From: Trichoplax sp. H2
Taxonomy: Eukaryota > Placozoa > Uniplacotomia > Trichoplacea
Length of the DNA: 64,000 bases
Direction of reading: 5' to 3'
Assembly (NCBI GenBank): GCA_003344405.1
Contig: NOWV01000012.1
Span: 186,001 to 250,000, forward strand
The number at the start of each line of letters is the position of its first letter. Within the stretch, counting starts at the first letter, position 1. The notes below the pieces were generated by a model. The model saw only the letters and a list, made by a program, of their open reading frames with translations. It was not told the origin of the DNA and searched no databases. The position numbers and the translations under genes are program-made. Of the stretch, positions 1-11,600 are shown one piece after another.

Positions 1-1437
1 TGGAAAAGTGACGTAAAGTGATTCAGTGGATGTCATGATGATGTTTAAAATCGGCATCTCTTTAATACTGCCTCTCTAATTTATTGATATTATTTTTATA
101 TTAGCTACTGTACACTCATGCATATTTTGCATTAAATTGAGTATTCCCCTTTAGCATTGTACATACATATATGGTAGCCATACTAACAAGGGAAATGATA
201 TACTATCTTGTAAACTTGATAAATATTTTTTTTACTGACAGTTTATTATTGTTATATTAACTATTTTTTATTTTATCTTTGCCTGAACTAAAAGTTTGAT
301 ATTTGCTGTAATGCAAGTCGTGTTTAGAATAATTCCTGGGTAGTAAGAATATTATTATATGTCGTCAATTTTCATACCTGAACTAATGAAAATTTTGCTA
401 TCGTAGTGACGACCTAAAAATCGAAGTAATTGAGGCTAAGTATGATAAACATTTTTATTGAAGATAATATGAAATTATCACAGCTTTTTATATCACCCGG
501 GCGTAATTATAGATGGAGTGAACTAATACATCATTTGAATACTAGGTATACTAATTCACTGTTGGTTAATTAATAATTAATATATGTAACATCATTGTAT
601 CTTATCACTGTTTAACGGAGCTATACTGTATGGAAATCTCAGTAAATTAACTCCAATGAATAATGCGATAATTCAACATACTTGTAATCCATAAATTTTG
701 CTGCCGTATTACGACATTAACAAAATATTGCTATATCATAAGTATGTGTACTAAGATTGTACTAAATGCTATGTGTAAGTAGCATTTATTAAAAGAGTTC
801 TAGTTAAAACTTAAATTTATCAAAAGGTGTAAAATGGTTATCATATAAATTATGTAAAATATATGGTAAAAGATATCGACTTGAGAAAGCTATTATTGTT
901 TCGTAAGTCTACGGCACCCAATTCATAAGCTTAAATCTTGATAAAAAGAGAAATTTACTGCAACAATCTATTGGTGAACAATATTTCACCTAAGAGTGAT
1001 AGAAAAAATAAGATGAATTTTTCGACAGTATTGATCTCACAGCGTACAGTTAGTGTTAAATTTACGAATTAATCAACTTATAATGAGTAATTATATATAC
1101 AAGAAAATGAGAAATGTATATGGGTCTTGCTAGTATAGCTTTTATAATATATAATCGGCAACGGTTTCAGACCTTGCAACCGTCTAGACCTGAATACAAT
1201 AATAAATCTACCGATTAAATATTAGAAATCAGTTTACCACTAACGCATTAGATTATTATCTCCGTGGATAGAAAAAGTTCACGCTGTCAATTTTATTCGT
1301 AAATGCATTATTGATGAAGAATCTAACACCTGTTACAAATATATTTATTAGTAACATGTTTACTTCATACATGTACCAGCTGTAAAATTGTTCCGTTGTT
1401 AAGAAGCTAACATTTCAATAGCTATTTAAACCAGCAT
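1..1437. other. AT-rich sequence, no supported gene
   Basis: I see no open frame with family similarity, no RNA gene and no clear repeat. The right end probably holds the promoter and 5' UTR of the tyrosine-rich gene that starts at 1525. Confidence 0.5.
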
Positions 1438-1524
1438 TTGAACATTTTTAAGCATATTTCAGTCCACTTTGTGGTGATTGATAATCAACAAATATTTACA
1501 TTTGGTACAACCTACGTTATTAAG

Positions 1525-2296
1525 ATGAAGATTGCTTTTATATTTCTTATTGTTTTAGCTTTAAGTTATCATATATTTGGTAACCCTATCAAAGACCATG
1601 ATTCCTACAGTGGAGGTAAATAATAGCAATTATCTGTACACAAATAGTCCACGCATAGTTCGAAGTCCTTTTTAAGATTTTAATTTAATCCAATTTTATT
1701 ACGAAAGGTATATTTCTATTTACTGAAGAATAAGATTTTGAATCGCGTCACATACATTGGTTATTGCCTATCGCAAAAATTTCTATGATTGAATAATATA
1801 ATATGTTACTATTTTATCTCAATTCCAAGGTTACGGCAATGATAGGCATAAATCCAAAACGAAAGGAATAGTTTATAAAGAAGTACGTAAATACGTTAAG
1901 AATGATCACGCCAGGCCATACTACAACGTAGGCTACAAAGGAAAGAAAGGTTATGACGACTACTATTATATTGGTAAGAAAGATTACGACGATTATTACT
2001 ATGGAAAGAAAGGTTACGACGATTATTATTACGGAAAGAAAATGTATAATGATTATGATAAAAAAGGAGGCTATAGTAATAATTATTATGGGAGAAAGGG
2101 TCATGATGACTACTATGGAGGGAAAAAAGACTACAATGATTACGGAAAGAAAGATTACGGCCAAGAAGGATACTACTATGGTTATTACAAACAAGGACAA
2201 GACTCCCATGGTAAGGGTAAATCTGGGCGTAATTATGGCTACCAAGATATTTATGGAGATAAAAAGCATGATTATGATTACTATACTGAATATTAA
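1525..2296 (+). CDS. Secreted tyrosine-rich protein with repeated GKK sites; candidate amidated-peptide precursor
   Basis: Two exons are supported: 1525-1615 and 1830-2296, joined in phase 1 across a GTAAAT...AAG intron, giving 185 residues. The start is the ATG at 1525, because it begins a typical signal peptide (MKIAFIFLIVLALSYHIFG). The mature part is dominated by Tyr, Asp, Gly and Lys. From about residue 68 it carries short repeats such as GYDDYYYGKK and DYDDYYYGKK, then NNYYGRK, DDYYGGKK and NDYGKK, so Gly followed by a dibasic pair recurs about seven times. In neuropeptide precursors that pattern marks prohormone-convertase cleavage and C-terminal amidation; the predicted products would be short acidic tyrosine-rich amides. 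I do not recognise the family. A tyrosine-rich structural or adhesive secretion is the main alternative. An AATAAA lies 48 bp after the stop. Gene structure is fairly secure; the function is inference. Confidence 0.75.
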
Positions 2297-2343
2297 TCGT
2301 TCTATTACTTAAATGACTCTAATTAACCTAGAATTTAGACAAA

Positions 2344-2349
2344 AATAAA
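2344..2349 (+). terminator. Polyadenylation signal AATAAA
   Basis: A canonical AATAAA lies 48 bp downstream of the stop codon of the tyrosine-rich secreted protein. Confidence 0.5.
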
Positions 2350-3635
2350 AACAAGATTTATTCACAACAATTGACGAGTAAATTTTTTACTCATTTATAG
2401 CAATACGTATAGTCACGGACATTTGACGATAGTGAAATACAGTATAAGCATATCTTTACTTCTGTTGTAATGCATCTGATATATGGACGAATGATGCTAC
2501 TTCATGATTTGATATATAGTTACGCTTTCAGCAACAACTAAATTGTGATGGAATAATAAACACAAACTTTTCATAAAGTCAAACTACTCTCTCTTTTGGT
2601 CATACTATTTCACAATATCAAAAAGTACAAGTGTATTTTCAAGGTACTATCTCTAACTACAGTAGTTCAAAAACGACTTTTCAAGCCATAAAAGGTGTAT
2701 TAATGGCTGAATACATGTATACTATTTGTATACGTTTCACAATCGAAAACATTACATAACTAAACTCTTATATGAATCAGGTACACGCATAGGTTCCATA
2801 GGTTAAGATTTTCAGACGATGTCAATTGCCTTGATATAAAGTTTGACAATAGTTCTGAAAAACTAGACGATATTTACATTGTAATTAAATAAAGCAAAAG
2901 TACTGTATACCTATATGGAAATTGTAAATGTAGTTTCTGTAGTTTATCACAACACGTACTTTGGGAAACTTATCAAACATCTGATAATAAAATAATTATA
3001 ATATATTGAATACTATATTTTCTCGTAGCCAACAGAGTCTAGCTATACCTATATATTTTCAGTATGTATTTACCGCAGATTGAAGCAATAAGAAGATAAA
3101 TTGCTAACAGAACTCTTAGATTAAGTAAAAGTTTGCAAAGTTTAAGAACTCACTTTTTTATTGAAACTTTTATCTCGTTATTCAGTACAGTTTAGTTGCA
3201 TAACGATATCAGGTAACAGAAGTCCCTAACGATGTACACAAATAACATGACTAACCATGCAATATGAGTTATATAGCTGCAACGTTCCTGTTAGTCAACT
3301 GTTGGTTCATTAAATGATCAATTCATTTCCTTGATTGACGCAGTACATGATAAAAAGTTGGTAAATGTTTTTACAATAAGAGTTTCATACATTTTTAAGC
3401 AATCATATTCTGATAGATAGACAGATACACTATAGCATCGCATCTCAAAGCTCCTGAAATAGCAATCGCGATATGGAAGCTGAAAACTTGATTAAAATGC
3501 CTTTACATTAAGTAATCTTTAAAGCGCATGAACGCAATCGTGTATAGTACTATGCATTTATCCTTTAAGGTTACGAGCTGGCACATCAACCTAAGTATCT
3601 AAAGTTATAGTCAACATGATATTTCAAACCTCACG
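2350..3635. other. Intergenic, nothing recognised
   Basis: AT-rich sequence between the tyrosine-rich gene and the 3' end of ashwin. No conserved frame, RNA gene or repeat was seen. Confidence 0.5.
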
Positions 3636-5205
3636 CTAAGGCCAGGTAATGACTTTAGCTTTGGATAATTTTTTCGGCGGTGCCTCATCCTGTAAAGAAG
3701 AGTTGATAAAACAATTCCTAGTTTAATATAGTGGCCAAAATTACCTTTTCTAAAGAAGTTTTCATCACATCATTAGAACTTAGCGCCATTTATACGTATT
3801 TATAGGCATAATAGCAATCTGGCACTCTGCAATTACATTGCTATCGCGGTTCAATACCACAAACCCTCAAGATTAGCATAAACATACTGGAGTAAGCGCT
3901 TTCCTCTTCGCATGTACACTTGAAGGCCCGTCAAGATTCATATTATTATTAGGACTAGAGGTTGATGGAAATTGTTGAGAGGTGCTAGTTCGATTTATTG
4001 TAATATTAGTGTTATCTGCCATCCTCACAATCTTAGCTTCTTTTGGATTGTCGTCAGGGCTAGAAATGGTTTGATTTTACAAGTCGAAACATTATATAAG
4101 AGATTAACCATGTCTGATACGTATTAGGAATTTTAGAATAGAATATACGATCTTAAATCTTGCAGAATATGAGATTATTACATATCAATGCACAAAAACC
4201 CAACCAGAATTTATCATACCAAATTACAATCGTTATTCAATATGATTTTAAACTTTTAATATAGCGCATATACTGTACTAAATATAACTGAAATAATCTT
4301 TAGGTTGTACGTAAATCTGGTACCAGCGATAGTAGTAAAAACGCAATGAAACAGCAATACACAATTACTGAACCATTAGCTCTAGCCATTTTGCATAAAT
4401 TACCGTACTTTGTACACTTCGTTTACTGTAAGCTGTCTTATTGATACATTCATTAGACATTACTGTACTGTATACCTCGTATTATGTAGTAATATTAATT
4501 GTACGCTAGCGCAACTTACGCCATTGTTCCCTGTTGCACGATTTTCAGTGCCCTCTTGCGTTGACTATTGATTTGATGATTAGGTTTACTTGTATTGTCA
4601 ATAAAATCACTTGTTAGATCGCCATTATGAACATCATGACGATTGGAAGTTCTACCAAGCGTAGAATCCTCATCATTGATCCAGTTGGCAGTCGCTTCAC
4701 CTGTCGTAAATAGCTGAGAGTTGCATAAATCATCCGCTTGATTTGCGGATGGCGTAGTAAGTGAATGATCAGATTGATTTCTAGCTTGCAATTGCATCGA
4801 TAATGGACGCTCTGATCGTTTAGCTCGAGGCATAATATATTGTTGGTACAGTTTAAGAAGAGCAATCTTATCCAGACTACGATCAACGCTAATTTCTCTC
4901 TGATCAAAGATTGTTAGCAAATGCTGCCTTGATAAAATGTGTGGGTAGACGAGGAGTGATGCAGAATTGAAATTGCTACATTTTTGTACATCGGTATCAT
5001 TATTATGATCACTGTCCATCCTCTCAGCTAAATTGGAATATTCCTTTTTGGCACAAAGCCTACCTGGATAGATGGTATGGCTAGACTTAGTGGCAGCATC
5101 CTCTGCCTTTGTACATTGACCGCTGTTGGTGTTTTTGCAAAATTCAACGCCACTGCTAGATGGAAGGTGGGTTCTGTCAATTTTGAACATTCCATTATTT
5201 GCCAT
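3636..5205 (-). CDS. ASW: Ashwin (tRNA-splicing ligase complex subunit)
   Basis: Three exons on the minus strand: 5205-4520, 4059-3888 and 3689-3636, with GTAAGT and GTATGT donors and CTAG/ACAG acceptors. Phases join cleanly to a 303-residue product. The assignment rests on the ashwin signature near residues 85-130: a hydrophobic LLVYPHILS block, then LLTIFDQR and a segment ending YIMPRAKRSE. The last exon encodes a short tail, KAVITWP-like (seen as KAKVITWP), that closely resembles the vertebrate ashwin C terminus, and KRK-type nuclear signals precede it. Known role of the family: a small subunit of the RTCB tRNA-ligase complex with DDX1, FAM98 and CGI-99. The region before the core (about 85 residues) is longer than I recall for vertebrates and low in complexity. 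The start is the first ATG of the frame, and a downstream start cannot be excluded. Confidence 0.8.
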
Positions 5206-5240
5206 TGCTATCTTATTATATCATCATCAACCCTATTTCA

Positions 5241-5874
5241 CAGTACAGTACAATACATGTTTGTAATCTTTCTATTTATTGTAATAGTTTGCAGAGAGGT
5301 TTGGCCACCAGTTCTCCTGGATTGTTTGACATGTACTCGTTAACAGCACGCGTACAGAACTCGTATGTCGCTTTGTAGTGTTAACTTACTGTCATAAGGA
5401 AGAAAAATGACAGTAAATTAATTATGATCGGCACGGGAACGGGCAGGCACGCTTGTTGTTATTCACGTCAACAGTTCAATTCTGTCCTAACCAATCTACT
5501 TACTTTCATGGATAGGTCAGTCAGCGAGATAGATTATGCTTGAAGTAAATTACGATTAGCAAGTAATAAGAGAAAATGAAATGTTTAATCTTGAAATCGA
5601 AATATAAAACATACTACAACACGGCAACTTTGAATTGCAGTAGAGTACACCTCGATGTAGAACAGATGTCGTAAGCGTAGGCGACGTTTGCATTATAACA
5701 CCAAGAAATGGCATGACATCTATTTTACACATTTTTGTACGTACAGCACTCACTACTGTACGTTTCTAGCTGCAACGTTTCCTACTGTCACAGTACTGTA
5801 AATATCCAGTACAGTACGCATAGACTACGGCACAGTACAGTACAGTACTTTACAATGTATTGTACGGTACTATA
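5241..5874. repeat. GTACTGTAC-type palindromic repeat clusters upstream of ashwin
   Basis: Overlapping GTACAGTAC/GTACTGTAC units occur at 5241-5262, within 40 bp of the ashwin start codon, and again at about 5782-5874. The same family of short self-complementary units recurs upstream of other genes in the window. Confidence 0.6.
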
Positions 5875-6253
5875 AAATTTGAAGGGTCTAATGTACAGAG
5901 TGTGATTATTTTCGATGGCACCCTGAAAACATATAATTGTACAGTATATGCTAAATCAGGCCCAAACTACGTGTATATATAAATGCTATACTATACAGGA
6001 ATTTCAACGGTATACAACTTGGATTTTTTAACGAAGGGGAGAGATCGAAAATAATCAGATTGGTACAGTCATGGTGCAATGTACTGTACACTGTAGGTAC
6101 ACAGCAGCGAAAGCGAGCGTTTGATTCTAATTCTACTAGTGCAAACTCCCGTCGCTTTGCTGACCAAGTTAAGCAGTTCAGTTCAGCTATTATAGCGTTT
6201 GTTTTTAATTCTATTTTTAGCTTAGATATTATTTTTTATTGATTTATTCTACA

Positions 6254-6589
6254 ATACAGTACAGTAATGTAATTCTATTGTACTGTACAGTACATACTGT
6301 ACGGTGTACGGTACAGTATAATAGCCGTACTGTGCGTCAGAGCCAACCCTAATCATGTAAGCAGCTCAGTTCAACTATTGTAGGTCGAGTCAGACACTAA
6401 GCTAGCTTATAATAACACACACACACATACAGTACAGTAATTCTATTGTACTGTACAGTACATACTGTACGGTGTACGGTACAGTATAATAGCCGTACAG
6501 TACTGTGCGTCAGAGCCAACCCTAATCAAGTAAGCAGCTCAGTTCAACTATTGTAGGTCGAGTCAGACACTAAGCTAGCTTATAATAAC
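6254..6589. repeat. Tandem duplication of a ~160-bp unit containing GTACTGTACAGTAC
   Basis: Two nearly identical copies lie at about 6254-6416 and 6428-6589. Each starts with ACAGTACAGTAAT, contains the palindrome TGTACTGTACAGTACA and a TACGGTGTACGGTACAGTAT block, and ends with CTAGCTTATAATAAC. They differ by small indels and are separated by a short CA run. The copies are close enough to be a recent duplication. Confidence 0.85.
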
Positions 6590-8662
6590 CTGCTGTGCTG
6601 ACGTGTTGAACTACTCACCAAGAGGCAAGAGGTGACAGTGAGGAGATTGCCAATATTGCATCTGCCATTGATTCAATTTTCACCAAATTTCGCCTAAGAA
6701 CTTCAAAGGTATCTCTCGAATCAATTCTCTTCTTCTTCATCATTGATTGAATAAATTTCTACGACAGTCCAGTAAATGCTGTACTAGAAGATAGTAAATT
6801 GAATTTTTGTTTTTGTTCTATACTTGGAGACTTGTTAAATTGAACTTTCAGTTTTCCCATTTTCATCTACTGCACATTGTACAATACGGTATACCTACTG
6901 TACTGTACAACTGTCCACTTGTATGCAGCATCTGCTTCTCGTCATCATTCACTTCATTTCATTGATTGTGGTAGCGATTCTATGAAATGGTTTACTAGTC
7001 AAATAAGTAGTAAAAACAAATCCATAAATTAACTACACTATTTCCTTAATGTTTTACTTCAATCATTTGAAGAATTTGCTGTTATCCAAATTATCTTTAT
7101 TGCTGTACCCGAAGAAGAACAATAATAATAATAATAATAATATAATAGTAATATAGCAATAATTGTACGATCTGCATAGAAATGATAAATAACATGGTAT
7201 TGATCATGGATAATACAAGATTTATGGATAACAGTCGTGAAAAAGAAAGAGTAATTAATTATAATCTATTAATTCCTTTATCCAAGACGACTCGAGTAGA
7301 GACTTTTTGCCAATTTTTGAGTACTTTTGAAAATCAACAAATTCAGTACCATGTCATACCTAACAGATCTATCCATCAAGTAACTAGGAAAACAACAAAT
7401 CGATCGATTTCGATCCTACTGTACTGTACAGTACTGTATTTAAAGAATTTATTTAATAGAGACTAGAGGCCTCTTCACTCTCTATAATAATTATTATTAT
7501 TGCACACAAACAAGCTTGTCTAATATGACAGTAGCGAATCTCATCGCTATATTAACGTTGCATATGGTTTAATTATAATTTCCCCTTTTCAAATACGTAA
7601 ATCACGTAAAAATTCCATCTTACGTATTCTTCTTCACTCTTGCTGATGTAGACAGTCGCGGTTTTATCGGAGCTATTACGAAATTTTTTTTTGGGGGGGG
7701 GAACATTTAAATGGCTGTCTCGTCTCGAAACCTTCTTTTGATATATTATTTGTCCAATTTCTTTTTATCAAAAAAAATATTCAGTACATACAGTACTGTA
7801 CTTTGACTATGGTTGCCTGAATGAAGTTGACAAGTTGACTGAAAGACAATCCTCAAGAAAAGTATGCACACAGCAATTATCGTGCTTGACAGTATTACTA
7901 CTCGTATGTATTGAGGTGTATTAGCAGAATCAGAAACTACCCACTGATTGTTAACATAAAAGTGTTTTCTCTGAGAAATTTCCCTCACAGAGATCGATGA
8001 ATTGACGTACTTTCGGTCATAAAAATTATACTGTGCAGTACACAGTGTACGAGCCGAAAGTATATAAAAGTTAAATTTAAATACTTAATACGCTTCTACT
8101 ACTGAAGTTAAATATTCTAACATACACACATAACATAGATAAGAGTACAGTTTACCATAGACTGGTTGGTTCTTGTGTAATTTAACATCGTAAAATCGCT
8201 CACATTTGTTCGTTATTCAGATAATGAACTGTAAAGTAAACATGGTAGCTTATTGTGGTCAATAGGAGATTGCGTTGAATATTTATCGTGAGGATAAAAT
8301 AGAATACTAGTGCAGTATTCACCAACTGTATTTTCTCCTTTTACTGGCATGCATAATAATGGGCGCTATACATGCAATGTCGCATGTCACTATAAGACAC
8401 ATTAAAATGACCTGTTTTAGTAATCTTAAAGTATTATCAGCTGCGTTACATTACAAGCTATAACCCTACTAATGATTTTACTCTTAACCATCACAGCAAG
8501 TCAGTAATATTGTACTAATTTTACTTACATTAATTAATTATTATAATGAATCAATAAAGTTGATCCTACTAGGATATCCTTTTATTTTCCTTCCTAACAA
8601 TCATTTCTAAAGATATCTGATAGATCTTATTGTTCTTAACCTGATCACATCTTTTTTGCTAG
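6590..8662. other. Spacer upstream of myosin VI with isolated GTACTGTAC units and simple repeats
   Basis: No gene is supported. It holds isolated palindromic units (near 6895-6910, 7420-7440, 7785-7803 and 8028-8051), an AAT microsatellite at about 7121-7145, and a T9G9 homopolymer junction at about 7684-7701. The myosin VI promoter and a noncoding 5' exon are expected here, because a strong splice acceptor (CTTTTTTGCTAG) ends at 8662, seven bases before the myosin start codon. Confidence 0.5.
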
Positions 8663-8669
8663 GTAAATT

Positions 8670-11600
8670 ATGGATGGAGGTCGTCTAGTATGGGCTCCGG
8701 ATGAAAAAGAGGGATTTACTCTAGGAACGATTGTCGATGTCGGTACGGAAACATTGACGATACAGCCTAGATCCTCTTCTTCGCAGGTAATTGCTATAGG
8801 GTATTATTTTAAATAAGAATACCATGTTCTAATTGCCAAATACTAAAAATTTCCATTTGGCAACTGAAAAGTAACTAATTCACTAGTTTTATATATTGTA
8901 ACTGAATATCGGATGAAAATTTTTTTATGGCCGCTTAAGTTCTATTATTATTGACCGTGCTCTAGCTATTAACATTATACTAGAGCAGTTTCTCTTTGAA
9001 GTGCAGTAGTAAAATATGCCTATGCTAACGACCTTGAAAATTAAATTATAGACCATCCAGGTACCGTATAACCGTTTATTCTTAGCCGATGAAGACGATT
9101 CTCGAACTGCAGATGACAATTGTAAGTGTCAATACATGTAACGGTGTAGGATCCCCGACTGTCATAATACATCAATACAATCCTTACTGTCCAGTACTGT
9201 AGTTATATTAATATTTACAAACTTGATATCTTGACTTTACATGTACATTCAAATTCTGCAAAAGATTCAATAATTCTTTGTTACGTTATGCTTTCCTGCT
9301 TAAACTTTTAAATACTAGCTACTATTGTTTTTATTTAGCGACTATAAGCGTTAATGTTATATTATAGCTACATATAAATTAAGGCTTTGATTTTCTGACA
9401 AATTTCATTCCAATTTTCTCTTACATATTTCCTTAACTCGGAATACGTATAGTTAGTCCGGTTAATTGTCTATAATTCAATTCGTATTGTTGTAATCTTT
9501 AGTCTTTTAAATTCAAAAGGAATTTCGGTCACATGAACCTAAATCGCCTTCAATTCTCAATACAAACAGTCGTATTATAGTCCTACATTTCTATTCTATC
9601 AAAATTAGGCAAAAATATATCAACTGCTTTTCTTCATTAAAATTTAAACCTCGTATGTCGTATTCTCTCATACATTACGTCTTTAGTACACTACTCAATC
9701 GGGAAGGAAAAATTGATATTCCTATGATATTCCTATAAGAATTGAACGATGTTCTTGATTGTCATCAAAAGACATTTAATGTATTGATATAACGTCAAAC
9801 ATTGCTTTCTCACTTGCAGACTGGTAACTCGTATATAAGACAGGTTGCTATCCTCGATTGCGTAAATAATATAATTATCCTATACCAACTGGCTCATCTA
9901 ATAGCTCTGATGAACTATTAGTTACTAACAACTAAAAGTACATTGCAGCTACTACTATTGTAAATATTAATTTCTGTAAGAAATCTGTTTAAATGAAATT
10001 TATCATTCCATACTCCCTGAGTACGATTGAATTAAGTTTTTACCTATCATCACATAAAATATCTCATATGCACATATTTTGATTGATCTAACAATACAAC
10101 ATTACGCTTATGTTGTTGATACAATTAATCATGTACGAATATCTAATTATCTATTCATTGAGCGGGTACACTAGAGACCTTAGAGGGTTTCTAGGGTACA
10201 CCCTATAGTACCTGCATATAGTGCTTTAATAGCTGTACTGTATAGCTATAGTAATTCCCTAACTAGCCTAAGATCCAAATATAGTATTTCATGCATCGGC
10301 GAGCAAACGCTATGATAATAATGAATAGCTTCTGTGATCGGCTGAAAATATAAACTAGCTGAAATAATTAGCCCATAGTATTATAGCATGTAGCACAGAG
10401 CTTAAAGTTCGCTTCCGCTACCATCGCTGTTACTCCTTGAATTAGTTAGATATCAATAGTTGAAGAGGAGTAGAGAATCACAAATTTACCTGTATCAAAA
10501 TTAATTCACTAGCCGCATCTTACTAATTTCGCTTTGTTCTCTTACTTCAGGTTCGCTAATGTATCTAAACGAAGCTACTCTGTTGCATAATTTGCGATTA
10601 AGATACCATACCGATATTATTTATGTAAGTTCTACGTATTTATATAAAAAATAAAATTTTCCAACCTTTATCGGTAACGTTTGAGTAACTAATTAATTAA
10701 TAACAATGCACAATTTTAAGATGATTAATGATAAAAGTAATTCTTTATTTTTTAGACATTTGTTGCAAACATCTTGCTAGCTGTTAACCCCTATCATGAA
10801 CTAAAAATTTATGATGCCGAACATGTCAAACGATACCATAATAAATCATTAGGGCAACTTCCGCCTCATATCTATAGTATCGGTAAGTTTCTTTTTCTAG
10901 TCGGGCTACTTGAGTTGAAAGTGATCGTATAGATAATCGCTTGCAAACTCTAAACGTAACTTTACTTCGCATTTATACAGCACAATACTAAACTAACCTT
11001 CTTAACAATTAAAAATACAGCCGATAAAGCGTATCGTGATATGAGAATATCCAAGCAGAGTCAATCAATTATTGTTAGCGGTAAGTTACTCATTTTGATT
11101 GTTTTACTAACGTAACAACTCTGATATAATCGATTATTCCACTCTTTACTAATATTAAAGGTGAAAGTGGAGCCGGGAAAACTGAATCGACTAAATATAT
11201 AATTAGGTATACAATCTACAGGCAATAATAAATAGAGGCCTATCGGTTAAGTTCTTTGTATTCTGAAAAGAATTTAGCGTACTCGTACTGCATCTACATA
11301 CGTAGTGTGTAATTTATAACTTTCTAAAATTACTTATTCAATTATATTTAATTATTGTCTGTCACTCATCTTTATAGATATTTAACTGAGTCATGGGGTC
11401 AAGGCGCTGGAACCATCGAGCAGCGTATTGTGGAAGGTAGTCATATTTCGACGCTGATTTATGCTAGATGATGCTATGAACTACTTACTGTTCGCTACTT
11501 CAAAATTTCAAGGAAATAATTATTTGATTAATAATTATAATTCAATATACCAGATTAATAGTTATCCGTACAGACATATAGGCATGAGCATCACACTGAA

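Noticed and set aside
1814-2269. Minus-strand open frame of 151 codons rich in Ile, Val and Ser
   Set aside because: It is the antisense of the low-complexity tyrosine/lysine repeats of the secreted protein and has no independent support.
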